Below are positions 32,192 through 41,856 of a stretch of 64,000 nt of DNA, one piece after another (within the stretch, counting starts at the first letter, position 1; each line of letters starts with the position of its first letter). The translations under genes and the position numbers were made by a program. The DNA comes from Brevundimonas vesicularis (lineage in GTDB: Bacteria > Pseudomonadota > Alphaproteobacteria > Caulobacterales > Caulobacteraceae). The notes under the pieces are model-generated. The model worked only from the letters and a program-made list of their open reading frames with translations. It was not told the origin of the DNA and searched no databases. Location of the stretch: NCBI RefSeq assembly GCF_027886425.1, contig NZ_CP115671.1, positions 2,852,001-2,916,000 on the forward strand. The letters run 5' to 3'.

Positions 32192-33166
32192 ATGTCCGCC
32201 GCCCCGCGCATCGCCCCGTCGGCCCTGTTCACGCCTCAGGAATGGGCGCCGTATCAGATACGCTCGGCCTGGGTCGGCCCGCTGCTTGTGGCTCACTGCT
32301 GGGCCGTGATCGCGCTGGCTGTGATCGCGGGCGTCCTGATCCCATGGCTGATCCCGCTGTGCGTCATGATCGTCGGCACGCGCCAACTGGGTCTAGCCAT
32401 TCTGATGCACGAAGCGGCGCATGGCGGCCTGTCGAGGTCGAACCGCCTGAACGATTTTCTCGGCCACTGGCTATGCGCCGTGCCGATCGGCGCCAGCCTA
32501 AAGGCCTATCGTCCCTATCATCTGACGCATCACCGCTTCGCCCAGCAGGCCGAGGATCCCGATCTGATGCTGTCGGCGCCGTTTCCCGTCAGCCCGGCCT
32601 CGCTGCGCCGCAAGCTGATCCGCGACCTGACGGGCCAGACCTTCTTCAAGCAGCGGGTCCTGCTGCCGCTAGCCCAAGCGCAAGCGCGCTCAAGCAGCCC
32701 AAGGGGCGATAGCGCGAAAGGAATGAGCGATAGCGCCCATGATTACGAGTCGATCGTGACAGGCCGATCCATCCTGCCCTTCCTCGCCTTCAACGCGGTC
32801 CTGCTGGCGGGCTTCATCGCCGCCGGCGTCTGGTGGGCCTTTTTCGTGTTGTGGCTGCTGCCGATGGCGACGTGGTTTCCGATGGTGACGCGCCTGCGAA
32901 ACATCGCCGAACACGCCTGCGTCGAGGGTTCGTCGGCCGACCCCTTTCGCGCCGCTCGCACCACCAAGGCCAGCCTGTGGGAACGCGCCTTCATCGCGCC
33001 CTACTGGGTCAACTTCCACGCCGAGCACCACCTGTTCATGCATGTGCCCTGCTGGAAGCTGCCGCGCCTCCACCGCGCCATCCATGCGAAACCGCAAGCC
33101 GAGGCGATGGAGGTCGCACCCGGCTATGCCAGCGTGCTGAAGGCTGTTACGCGCCAGCCGGAATGA
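32192..33166 (+). CDS. Membrane fatty acid desaturase
   Basis: A 324-residue di-iron membrane desaturase with three His boxes: HEAAH (about residue 74), HLTHH (about 110) and HAEHH (about 277). Membrane segments lie before the first and between the second and third boxes. Between LLPLAQ and YESIVTG there is a 20-25 residue Ser/Ala-rich stretch (AQARSSSPRGDSAKGMSDSAHD). It is encoded by DNA with two in-frame copies of GCGATAGCGC 21 bp apart and looks inserted. Regiospecificity is unknown; the overall pattern resembles carotenoid/lipid desaturases. Confidence 0.9.
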   Translation: MSAAPRIAPSALFTPQEWAPYQIRSAWVGPLLVAHCWAVIALAVIAGVLIPWLIPLCVMIVGTRQLGLAILMHEAAHGGLSRSNRLNDFLGHWLCAVPIGASLKAYRPYHLTHHRFAQQAEDPDLMLSAPFPVSPASLRRKLIRDLTGQTFFKQRVLLPLAQAQARSSSPRGDSAKGMSDSAHDYESIVTGRSILPFLAFNAVLLAGFIAAGVWWAFFVLWLLPMATWFPMVTRLRNIAEHACVEGSSADPFRAARTTKASLWERAFIAPYWVNFHAEHHLFMHVPCWKLPRLHRAIHAKPQAEAMEVAPGYASVLKAVTRQPE

Positions 33167-33813
33167 CCTTCCTCGATCCCGCTGCCTTCATCCGTGACAA
33201 CACGCGGCTCCAGCCCGTGCCGCATGCGCCGGAAATCTCTTTGTGGCTGGCCGACGAGATCACGCCCATCTGGCGGCTGACGGAAGAAGAGCTGGGCGAA
33301 CTGGGGGTGCCGCCGCCCTTCTGGGCCTTCGCCTGGGCCGGCGGACAGGCGCTGAGCCGGTATCTGCTGGATCATCCGCAGGAGGTCGTCGGCAAGCGCG
33401 TATTGGACTTCGCCGCCGGTTCGGGCCTGGTCGGCGTGGCGGCAATGAAGGCGGGGGCGACCCATGTCCTGTGCGCCGACATCGATCCCTTCTGCCAGGC
33501 CGCGGTTGCCGCCAATGCGACGGCGAACGGCGTGATGCTGGACTTCACCCAGGCCAATCTGCTGGACGCCGCCCCGCCGGATGTGGACGTCATCTGCGCG
33601 GGCGACATCTGCTACGAGCGCCCGATGACCGACGCCGTTCTGGCTTGGCTGGCCCAGGCCCGCGCCAGGGGCACACGGGTCCTGATCGGCGATCCGGGAC
33701 GCACATATTTCCCGCGCACGGGCCTGGATTTCCTGGCCGAATACCGCGTCCCGACCTCGCGCGAACTGGAGGACCAAGAGATCAAGCGGTCCTCCGTCTG
33801 GGCGATGCCTTAA
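33163..33813 (+). CDS. Class I methyltransferase, electron-transfer-flavoprotein beta lysine methyltransferase-like
   Basis: A 216-residue SAM-dependent methyltransferase. FIRDNTRLQPVPHAPEISLWLADE and PPPFWAFAWAGGQALSRYLLDHP closely resemble the bacterial EtfB-KMT (METTL20) family, which trimethylates lysines on the ETF beta subunit. Motif I is VLDFAAGSGLVGVAA and the acidic end of beta2 is CADIDPF. ATG overlaps the desaturase stop (ATGA). The assignment rests on recalled family consensus, so a different lysine or small-molecule target is possible. Confidence 0.85.
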   Translation: MTFLDPAAFIRDNTRLQPVPHAPEISLWLADEITPIWRLTEEELGELGVPPPFWAFAWAGGQALSRYLLDHPQEVVGKRVLDFAAGSGLVGVAAMKAGATHVLCADIDPFCQAAVAANATANGVMLDFTQANLLDAAPPDVDVICAGDICYERPMTDAVLAWLAQARARGTRVLIGDPGRTYFPRTGLDFLAEYRVPTSRELEDQEIKRSSVWAMP

Positions 33814-34376
33814 GCGGCGGCTTGGCCCTCGTGACGGCCTTCGGCGAACTCCTCGATCATCTTGGCGTTGAAGGCTGGAATGTCATCGGGGCAACGGCTT
33901 GTCACCAGGCCCTGATCCACCACCACCGCCTCATTGACCACATTGGCCCCGGCGTTCTTCAGGTCGGTGCGGATGCTCTCGAAGGCCGTCATCGTCCGCC
34001 CCTCGACCACGCCCGCCTCGATTAGCAGCCACGGCGCGTGACAGATGGCGGCGACCGGCTTGCCGGCGTCGAAGAAGGCCCGAACGAACTTCACGGCGTC
34101 CTCGTCCGCCCGCAGCAGGTCCGGGTTGGCGACGCCGCCCGGCAGCAGCAGGGCGGAATAGGGCGAAGCGTCGACCGCCGCCACCGCCTTGTCGGCCGTG
34201 ACCTTGTCGCCCGGCGTCAGATGGTCGAAGCCCTGGAACTCGCCGGCCTTCAGCGACACGATCTCGACCACCGCGCCCGCATCCTTCAGCGCCTTCATTG
34301 GTTCATTCAGTTCGACCAGCTCGACGCCATCGGTCGCCAGGATGGCGACGGTCTTGCCGGAAAGGGATTGGGCCAT
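33810..34376 (-). CDS. DJ-1/PfpI-family protein
   Basis: A 188-residue type-1 glutamine-amidotransferase-like protein. The nucleophile elbow is AICHAPW with Cys at about 110, and the Glu of DGVELVELNEP and a following His complete the usual site. The closest named relatives are YhbO/PfpI, reported as stress proteins with disputed glycation-repair and protease activities. GGAG lies eight bases before ATG 34376. Its TAA overlaps the TAA of the convergent methyltransferase gene. Confidence 0.9.
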   Translation of the reverse strand: MAQSLSGKTVAILATDGVELVELNEPMKALKDAGAVVEIVSLKAGEFQGFDHLTPGDKVTADKAVAAVDASPYSALLLPGGVANPDLLRADEDAVKFVRAFFDAGKPVAAICHAPWLLIEAGVVEGRTMTAFESIRTDLKNAGANVVNEAVVVDQGLVTSRCPDDIPAFNAKMIEEFAEGRHEGQAAA

Positions 34377-34482
34377 GAGGAATGCTCCGTTCGTAAAGGG
34401 GGTTCGGCGCGATGAACCCACGGCGCCTCAAAGGGTTGCGGCTCCGCTTGGCGGCGATGGCGCGCGTCCCCACATCGTGTCC

Positions 34483-34872
34483 ATGCGATCGCTCCTGACC
34501 CTGACCGCCCTGTTGGCCGCTGCCGCCACACCGGCGTTGGCCCAGACCTATCCGCAGGCCGGCCAACCCTACGGCGCCTATCCGGGCGGCGTTCCCGCCG
34601 CCATCGCCGACCAGCACCGTTATGAGAACGACCGTCTGCGTTCTCAAGCGCAGTCGAACGCGGACCAGGCGCGTCAACAGCAGATCGAGACCCAGCTTCG
34701 CCTGCGCGCCATCGAAGGCGCACGCGAACCCACCGCTGCCCAGCCCTTGCCGCCCCGCCCGCTCTACAGCCCCGAACAGGAGCGGACCTTGCGCCAGTCC
34801 GCTGCCGAGCGCCGCCAGCAGACGGCCCAGGGCATGAGCCAGATCGACAACTGGCTGGCCCGTTCGCAATGA
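34483..34872 (+). CDS. Secreted coiled-coil hypothetical protein
   Basis: A 129-residue protein with a clear signal peptide (RSLLTLTALLAAAATPALAQ). A Pro/Gly/Tyr segment (PQAGQPYGAYPGGVP) and a long Gln/Arg-rich helix likely to form a coiled coil (ADQHRYENDRLRSQAQSNAD and onward) follow. No enzyme motif or family is recognised. The frame extends further upstream, but ATG 34483 begins the signal peptide. It is probably periplasmic. Confidence 0.75.
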   Translation: MRSLLTLTALLAAAATPALAQTYPQAGQPYGAYPGGVPAAIADQHRYENDRLRSQAQSNADQARQQQIETQLRLRAIEGAREPTAAQPLPPRPLYSPEQERTLRQSAAERRQQTAQGMSQIDNWLARSQ

Positions 34873-34892
34873 TGCGTCCGAACTGACGCATC
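34871..34892 (+). terminator. Perfect 8-bp hairpin at the end of the coiled-coil gene
   Basis: GATGCGTC-cgaact-GACGCATC overlaps the stop codon of the upstream gene. It has no T tract; it may stabilise the 3' end or weakly terminate. Confidence 0.5.
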
Positions 34893-34950
34893 CCTTCCCT
34901 TGCACCCGCGTTCCTGCCTAGCTTAACCAGGATCGGGCGGAGGATAGGGC

Positions 34951-35805
34951 ATGCGCTGGCAGGGTGGACGGACAGGCGGCGGCGGCATCGAGGATCGGCG
35001 CGGGCTGGGCGGCGGCGCCATCGCTGGCGGCGGCCTGGGCGTTGGGGTGCTGGCCATCATTGGCTATCTTGTCTTCGGCATCGATCCTTCGACCACGACG
35101 CAGCTCGCCAGCCAGTTCGGCGGCGTCGGCGCCGAACAGCAGCAGGGTCAGACCGGCACGCCCAAGGATCAGGCGGGTCAGTTCGTCGATGTTATCGGCG
35201 GCAACATCAACGACGTTTGGGCGCAGAAGCTTGAGGGCTATCAGCGGCCCAACGTCGTCATCTACAAACAGGGCACGCCCACCGGCTGCGGTTATGGTCA
35301 GTCGGCCATGGGCCCCTTCTATTGCCCCAACGACAAGACGGTCTATCTGGACCTCGGCTTCTGGCAGGAGATGGAGACCAAGCTCGGGGCCTCAGGAGCC
35401 GACTTCGCCCGCGCCTATGTCATCGCCCACGAGTTCGGCCACCACGTCCAGACCCTGACCGGCACCTCCGATCAGGTTCGCCAGGCCCAGCAGCGCGCCT
35501 CCGGTCAGGCCGAAGCCAACCAGTATTCCGTCGCGCTGGAGCTTCAAGCCGACTGCTACGCCGGCGTCTGGGCCCGGAACGCCTCGGCCGTTTCGAACGG
35601 TCAGGTCGCCCTGGATGCTGGCGAGTTCGAGGAAGGCATGAAGACCGCCCAGGCCATCGGCGACGACACCCTGCAACGGCGCAGCGGCGGCCGCGTCTCT
35701 CCCGAAAGCTTCACCCATGGCTCTTCTGCGCAGCGGGTGGAATGGCTGCAACGCGGCTATCAGTCGGGCGATCCGGCCTCCTGCGACACCTTCAGCGGCG
35801 CCTGA
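34951..35805 (+). CDS. ypfJ: Neutral zinc metallopeptidase, YpfJ/KPN_02809 family
   Basis: A 284-residue membrane-anchored protein. It has a Gly-rich cytosolic start (MRWQGGRTGGGGIEDRRGLGGG), one helix, and a periplasmic peptidase-like domain with HEFGHH (about residue 157) and a downstream Glu in ELQADCYAGVWA. Cys pairs in GCGYGQSAMGPFYCP suggest a disulfide. GGAGG precedes ATG 34951 by eight or nine bases. The substrate is unknown for the whole family. Confidence 0.93.
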   Translation: MRWQGGRTGGGGIEDRRGLGGGAIAGGGLGVGVLAIIGYLVFGIDPSTTTQLASQFGGVGAEQQQGQTGTPKDQAGQFVDVIGGNINDVWAQKLEGYQRPNVVIYKQGTPTGCGYGQSAMGPFYCPNDKTVYLDLGFWQEMETKLGASGADFARAYVIAHEFGHHVQTLTGTSDQVRQAQQRASGQAEANQYSVALELQADCYAGVWARNASAVSNGQVALDAGEFEEGMKTAQAIGDDTLQRRSGGRVSPESFTHGSSAQRVEWLQRGYQSGDPASCDTFSGA

Positions 35806-35843
35806 TCGCCGCTCCCCCCCTCAGAACGATTGATTGACTGACG

Positions 35844-37481
<1,638 letters not shown>

Positions 37482-37486
37482 AGTCG

Positions 37487-37945
37487 GTGTGTGTCCGCCG
37501 TTTCGAGATTTTCGCGGACTATTTCCAGTTCTACGTTTGCGACGAGACCTACGTCACCGACACCGCCGCCCTGTGGAGCTCGGACAGCGACCCCATGCTG
37601 GCCGTCAGCCCCGACCTGATCGCGATCGGCACGGTTCGCAACATGCTGGTCCCGGTCGAACTTGAAATCCTGACCACAGCGCCGACGCCCGACGCGGACG
37701 CCTGGGACCAGATGCGCGACTGCGGCCTTCGCCTGGCCAGCGGCGCGCTGATCGTGTTCGGCTGCACGGACGATCCGGATCAGGCCGAGCGGATCGCCGT
37801 GCCCGCCGGCGACTATGCGGCCCGCATTTCGCACGGCGGACTGAACACCCTGTCCGAAGACGGGCTTGACGGCGACGACCGCTATCGCATCCAGCTCTGG
37901 CCGGGCGCGGTTCGGCCCATCACAGTGCTCAAGCCCCGACCGTAA
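37487..37945 (+). CDS. Conserved hypothetical protein
   Basis: About 152 residues and acidic (RRFEIFADYFQFYVCDETYVTD...; VSPDLIAIGTVRNMLVPVELEIL; RIQLWPGAVRP). It looks like a soluble beta-rich single domain with two Cys. It begins five bases after pgm; GTG at 37487 is the only sensible start, with no good ribosome-binding site. Its last 17 bases overlap the convergent protease gene. I know similar sequences only as uncharacterised proteins. Confidence 0.65.
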   Translation: MCVRRFEIFADYFQFYVCDETYVTDTAALWSSDSDPMLAVSPDLIAIGTVRNMLVPVELEILTTAPTPDADAWDQMRDCGLRLASGALIVFGCTDDPDQAERIAVPAGDYAARISHGGLNTLSEDGLDGDDRYRIQLWPGAVRPITVLKPRP

Positions 37946-38876
37946 TCTCCATCGGCCGTTCGACGAACAGGCCGGGGCCGCCCAGGTCCAGCGCAAGCCG
38001 CCGGTTCTCGAAGGCGGCCATGCCGATCAGGGCCTTGGGGAAGCCCGGCACGGCGACGTCGTCATAGATGGCGACCGTCGCCTGACGATACAGTTCGTCG
38101 CCGATGGTCAGGGTGCGCACGACGACGGTCTCGGCGCGCACCGTGCCGCCCAGGACGATGCTTTGACCCGGCGTGCGTTCGCGGCCGTCCAGCAGGCCAG
38201 CGGCCTCGGCCGTCTCGCGCGTGACGGCCAGCACGGCCGAGGCGCCGGTGTCGATCACCGCATTGACCGTCGCCCCTTCCAGGGTGATACCCGCCTGCAG
38301 GGCCTTGCCGGCCCGTGTCACCGGCACGGGCTTCAGCGACGACGACGGCGTCCAGCCCTCGCGCGGCAGGAACCGGACCCGATGCTCCGCCGTGTCCAGC
38401 TCCAGCACCAGTTCACGCAGCACGTCCTGCCCCAGGATCAGCGCCGCACCCAATCCCTGATCGCTGGCCAGGGGCCCCAGGCCGAGGATCGCCGCCCGCA
38501 ATCCGGTCAGCCGCAAGCCGCCGATCGCCACATCCAGCGTCGTCCCGCGTCCGACCTGGGCGTCGCCGCCGACGCCGTAAGCCACCATCGGGATATTGAA
38601 GACGTTGGTCAGGCCCAGCCGCTCGACCAGCGACCGGTCGATGACCGAATACTGCGCCCCGGAATCGATCAGGGCCCGCACGGGCTGTCCGTTCACCGTC
38701 ACCTCGACCGTCGGAGTCGGCGCGCGCGGCTCTGCATAGGGCAGCCAGCCGCTGGAGCCGTTCGCCGCGAAGGCGACCGTCGGCCCGCGCCAGACCACAT
38801 GGTCGCGCAGCCACCAGGCCCCGCCTGCGCCGCCGGCGACCAGCCCCAGCCGGATCAGAAGATCGCGTCGTCTCAT
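37929..38876 (-). CDS. Retropepsin-like aspartic protease, two-lobed, exported
   Basis: A 315-residue protein. After an N-terminal RRRDLLIRLGLVAGGAGGAWWL export/anchor segment come two retropepsin lobes. The first catalytic motif is ALIDSGAQYS (about residue 68) and the second is AVIDTGASAV (about 205). Each is followed by the expected hydrophobic-Gly flap strand (AAILGLG, ALIGMAAF). Most bacterial retropepsin-like proteins have one lobe and dimerise; here both Asp are on one chain. ATG 38876 is chosen over an upstream in-frame ATG lacking export features. Target proteins are unknown. Confidence 0.88.
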   Translation of the reverse strand: MRRRDLLIRLGLVAGGAGGAWWLRDHVVWRGPTVAFAANGSSGWLPYAEPRAPTPTVEVTVNGQPVRALIDSGAQYSVIDRSLVERLGLTNVFNIPMVAYGVGGDAQVGRGTTLDVAIGGLRLTGLRAAILGLGPLASDQGLGAALILGQDVLRELVLELDTAEHRVRFLPREGWTPSSSLKPVPVTRAGKALQAGITLEGATVNAVIDTGASAVLAVTRETAEAAGLLDGRERTPGQSIVLGGTVRAETVVVRTLTIGDELYRQATVAIYDDVAVPGFPKALIGMAAFENRRLALDLGGPGLFVERPMEITVGA

Positions 38877-39098
38877 GCTCCTGACATGGACCGTCGCAGC
38901 GATCCGCGCCAGCGGGGCGATGTCGCAACCCCTTTTGCAGGACCGACGACATTGCCCCTGAAACGGCAAAAATGTGCGCCTAAACCGCCACTGCAACGTC
39001 CCGACGCGGATAGTCGGGCCACAGTCCGCGAAAACCCGACAAAATCATCCAGAAAGCGGGTGACGCCGCCGCCCCGTCTGGCTACGACCATCGGCGTC

Positions 39099-40493
39099 AT
39101 GAGCACCTCCAGCGCCCGCTACGTCTCGACCCGAGGCCAATCGCCCGAAACCGATTTCTCCGACGCCCTGCTGCGCGGCATCGCCCCCGACGGCGGCCTC
39201 TATATGCCGACCGCCTGGCCCGGTCTGTCGCCCGAAGCCTGGACGGGAACGGCCGATTACAAAGCGATCGCGCTGCAAGCCATCGCCCCCTTCATCGGCG
39301 ACGCCCTGCCCGCCGGCGCGCTGGACCGCGCGCTGGACCGACTGACCGCCGGGTTCGACCATCCGCTGGTTACGCCTCTGGTCGAACTAGAGCCGGGCCT
39401 GTTCGTGCTGGAGCTGTTCCACGGCCCGACCGCCGCCTTCAAGGATCTGGCGATGCAGCTAGTCGCCAGCCTGACGGACGAGGCGCTGGCCGCCTCAGGC
39501 GAGCGTCTCACCATTCTGACCGCCACCTCAGGCGACACCGGCGCCGCCGCCGTGCGCGCCTTCGCCGGCGCCACGTCGGTCGATCTGGTGGTGCTCCACC
39601 CGCTGGACCGCGTCTCGCCGGTTCAGCGCAAACAGATGACGACGGTCGAGGCCGACAATGTCCTGAACCTGGCCGTGCGTGGTGATTTCGACGACTGCCA
39701 GCGTCTGGTGAAGGGCCTGCTGGCCGACGAGGCCCTGCGCGAACGCGGCCGCCTGTCTTCGGTCAATTCGATCAACTGGGCGCGGCTGGCCGGCCAGATC
39801 CCCTACTATGTCTCCGCCACGGCCCAGTTGGGCGACGCCGCGACCTTCGTCGTGCCGACCGGCAACTTCGGCGACGCCTTCGCCGGCATCGCCGCCACGA
39901 AGATGGGCCTGCCGTCGAACGGCTTCGTCGCCGCCGTGAACCAGAACGACGCCCTGGCCCGCGCGCTGAACGACGGCCTGTATTCGCGCCGCCCGGCGGT
40001 CGAAAGCGGCAGCGTGTCCATGGATGTGCAGGCGCCGTCCAACTTCGAGCGGCTGGTGTTAGAGGCGACGGGTCGCGACGCCGAGGCGACGCGCACCGTA
40101 TTCGAAACCTTCGCCCGTGACGGCGCCATCGCCTTCGATCCGGACCTTCTCGCCGCCCTTCGCGACAAGGTCTCGGCGGTCTCCATCGACGAGGACGAGA
40201 CGCGCGCCGAGATCGCCCACGCCTATGAGGCCTGGGGCCGCGTCGTGTGTCCGCACACGGCCGTGGCGCTAGCCGCCGCGCGTCGGCAGGACCGCTCGAA
40301 AGGCCCCGTCGTGGCCCTGTCCACCGCCCATCCGTCCAAGTTCGGCGACTTCGTCTCGAACGTCCTGGGCTTCGAACCCGAACCCGCAAACGTCATCGCC
40401 GCTCTGGGCGACAAGCCCGAGCGGTTGACGATCGTCGATGGGACGATGGAGGCGGCGCGTGACGCCGTGGCGGCCTTTTCAGGCCGCCACTAA
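39099..40493 (+). CDS. thrC: Threonine synthase
   Basis: A 464-residue PLP enzyme that turns O-phosphohomoserine into threonine. RYVSTRGQSPETDFSDALLRGIAPDGGLYMP is the signature N terminus of the fungal/proteobacterial long form. FHGPTAAFKDLAMQL carries the Schiff-base Lys, and TATSGDTGAAA is the phosphate-binding loop. ATG 39099 is chosen because it starts this signature; the frame continues upstream through antisense DNA. It is on the opposite strand from thrB and the aspartokinase-homoserine dehydrogenase gene, so it is transcribed separately. Confidence 0.96.
   Translation: MSTSSARYVSTRGQSPETDFSDALLRGIAPDGGLYMPTAWPGLSPEAWTGTADYKAIALQAIAPFIGDALPAGALDRALDRLTAGFDHPLVTPLVELEPGLFVLELFHGPTAAFKDLAMQLVASLTDEALAASGERLTILTATSGDTGAAAVRAFAGATSVDLVVLHPLDRVSPVQRKQMTTVEADNVLNLAVRGDFDDCQRLVKGLLADEALRERGRLSSVNSINWARLAGQIPYYVSATAQLGDAATFVVPTGNFGDAFAGIAATKMGLPSNGFVAAVNQNDALARALNDGLYSRRPAVESGSVSMDVQAPSNFERLVLEATGRDAEATRTVFETFARDGAIAFDPDLLAALRDKVSAVSIDEDETRAEIAHAYEAWGRVVCPHTAVALAAARRQDRSKGPVVALSTAHPSKFGDFVSNVLGFEPEPANVIAALGDKPERLTIVDGTMEAARDAVAAFSGRH
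40467..40490. terminator. Hairpin inside the end of thrC
   Basis: GTGGCGGCC-ttttca-GGCCGCCAC is a perfect 9-bp stem ending at the base before the TAA stop. It lies between convergent thrC and the csbD-like gene and could serve both, though neither side has a strong T run. Confidence 0.55.
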
Positions 40494-40499
40494 AACGTC

Positions 40500-40814
40500 T
40501 TAGCGACGGCCGCCGCCGGTGAGGGCGCGCAGCAGAAGCAGGCCGACGCCCGCGACCGACAGGGTCGTGACCAGCGGACGCTTGCGCGCCTCGGCGGCGA
40601 CGGTGCGGGCCTTGTCGCGGTAGTCGACGGGGACCTTCTCGACCAGGCGATCGACCGAATCCATCGCCTTGCCGAAGGTTTCCAGCGAGCGGCCCTTGGC
40701 GTCGTTGTAGGCGCCTTCGACCTGCAGCTTCTGGTCGCCGACCAGCTTGCCGACGCCTTTTTGGAACTTGCCTTGCGCCTGCGAGGCGGCGCCGTTGATG
40801 GTTTCGTCAGTCAT
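40500..40814 (-). CDS. CsbD-family stress protein with C-terminal membrane helix
   Basis: A 104-residue protein. The first 50 residues match CsbD (INGAASQAQGKFQKGVGKLVGDQKLQVEGAYNDAKG). The last 25 form a short hydrophobic helix ending in GGGRR. CsbD proteins are abundant general-stress proteins of unknown activity, and the added tail suggests membrane association. It stands alone between thrB and thrC. No stress promoter could be assigned by eye. Confidence 0.88.
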   Translation of the reverse strand: MTDETINGAASQAQGKFQKGVGKLVGDQKLQVEGAYNDAKGRSLETFGKAMDSVDRLVEKVPVDYRDKARTVAAEARKRPLVTTLSVAGVGLLLLRALTGGGRR

Positions 40815-40907
40815 GATCTTCGTCCTCGGGGAGCGGCGGACTTCGCCGTTGCACCATCAAAATCCCGGCCAAGCTTTCGGTTCCAGCGACGAAGCCGCGC
40901 AGGCGCC

Positions 40908-41852
40908 TCAGGCCGGTTCGGTCGCGCGCCAGTGGTCCATCCGACGCAGGAAGACCGCCGGATCCTTGGGCGTCACCAGATTGGCGGGATCGTGGAAAAT
41001 GCGGTCGTGCAGCCGGGTCACGGTGAACCGCAGGGCCGCCGCTTCGCCCAGACGCGGCAAGGCCGCCCGCTCGGCGCCGTTAAGCGGCCGCACGGATTCA
41101 TAGCCGCGCTGGAAGGCCGTCAGGGCGTCCGGCATGGGTCGCCCCTCGGCGTCGAAGCCCCAGGCGGAAAGAGCGATGGCCAAATCATAGGCGAAGGCGC
41201 CGCTGCAGCCGAAATAGAAGTCGATCACCGCCGAAACGGCGTCGTCCTCGAACAGCACATTGTCGGGGAAATAGTCCGCATGGATCGCCCCGGTGGGCAG
41301 ATCGGTCGTAAAGGGATCGCGCAGCCGCGCCAGCGAGGCGTTTACCTGATCCAGCAGCCGTCGATCCTCGCCCGAGGCCCCTTGAGCGCACCGATCGGCC
41401 AGCCGACGCCACATGGCCGGCCCGACCGGATTGACCCGTTTCAGATCAAAATCAGCCGCCGTCAGATGAAGCCGCGCCAGCACCGCCCCCGCCGTCGCCT
41501 GATCGGCCGATGACGGCGTGCGCAGCCAGGCGCCGGTCTTCCATTCGATCACCGCCGCCGCCCGGCCGTTCAGTCGTCCCAGCCAGGCTCCCGACCGGTC
41601 CTCGATCGGCGTCGGGCAAGGAAAACCGCGCGCCGCCAGATGCGCCGTCAGCCCCAGACAGAAGGGCAGCGAGGCCTCGTCCGTCCGTCCCTCGAACAGG
41701 GTCAGCACAAACCGGCCGCGCGTCGTGTCCAGGCGATAGTTTGTGTTCTCCACCCCCTCGGCGATGGCCGTCAGTTCGACCACCTCGCCGATGTCGTAGC
41801 CGGCTAGGAACGCCTTGGCGTCGGCGATGGAAACGGGGGTGAAGACGGCCAT
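40908..41852 (-). CDS. thrB: Homoserine kinase (APH-type)
   Basis: A 314-residue enzyme with an aminoglycoside-phosphotransferase-like fold. VENTNYRLDTTRGRFVLTLFE is the ATP-binding N lobe. HADYFPDNVLFEDD is the Brenner motif with catalytic Asp, and VIDFYFGCSG the metal-binding Asp. This is the alphaproteobacterial ThrB form, unrelated in fold to the GHMP kinase of E. coli. It starts four bases after the aspartokinase-homoserine dehydrogenase gene, so both are under the same attenuator. Confidence 0.95.
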   Translation of the reverse strand: MAVFTPVSIADAKAFLAGYDIGEVVELTAIAEGVENTNYRLDTTRGRFVLTLFEGRTDEASLPFCLGLTAHLAARGFPCPTPIEDRSGAWLGRLNGRAAAVIEWKTGAWLRTPSSADQATAGAVLARLHLTAADFDLKRVNPVGPAMWRRLADRCAQGASGEDRRLLDQVNASLARLRDPFTTDLPTGAIHADYFPDNVLFEDDAVSAVIDFYFGCSGAFAYDLAIALSAWGFDAEGRPMPDALTAFQRGYESVRPLNGAERAALPRLGEAAALRFTVTRLHDRIFHDPANLVTPKDPAVFLRRMDHWRATEPA

Positions 41853-41856
41853 GGCC

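Noticed and set aside
37866..39098. Long in-frame extension upstream of threonine synthase
   Set aside because: It is antisense to the retropepsin-like gene and of low-complexity composition. The thrC signature begins at ATG 39099.
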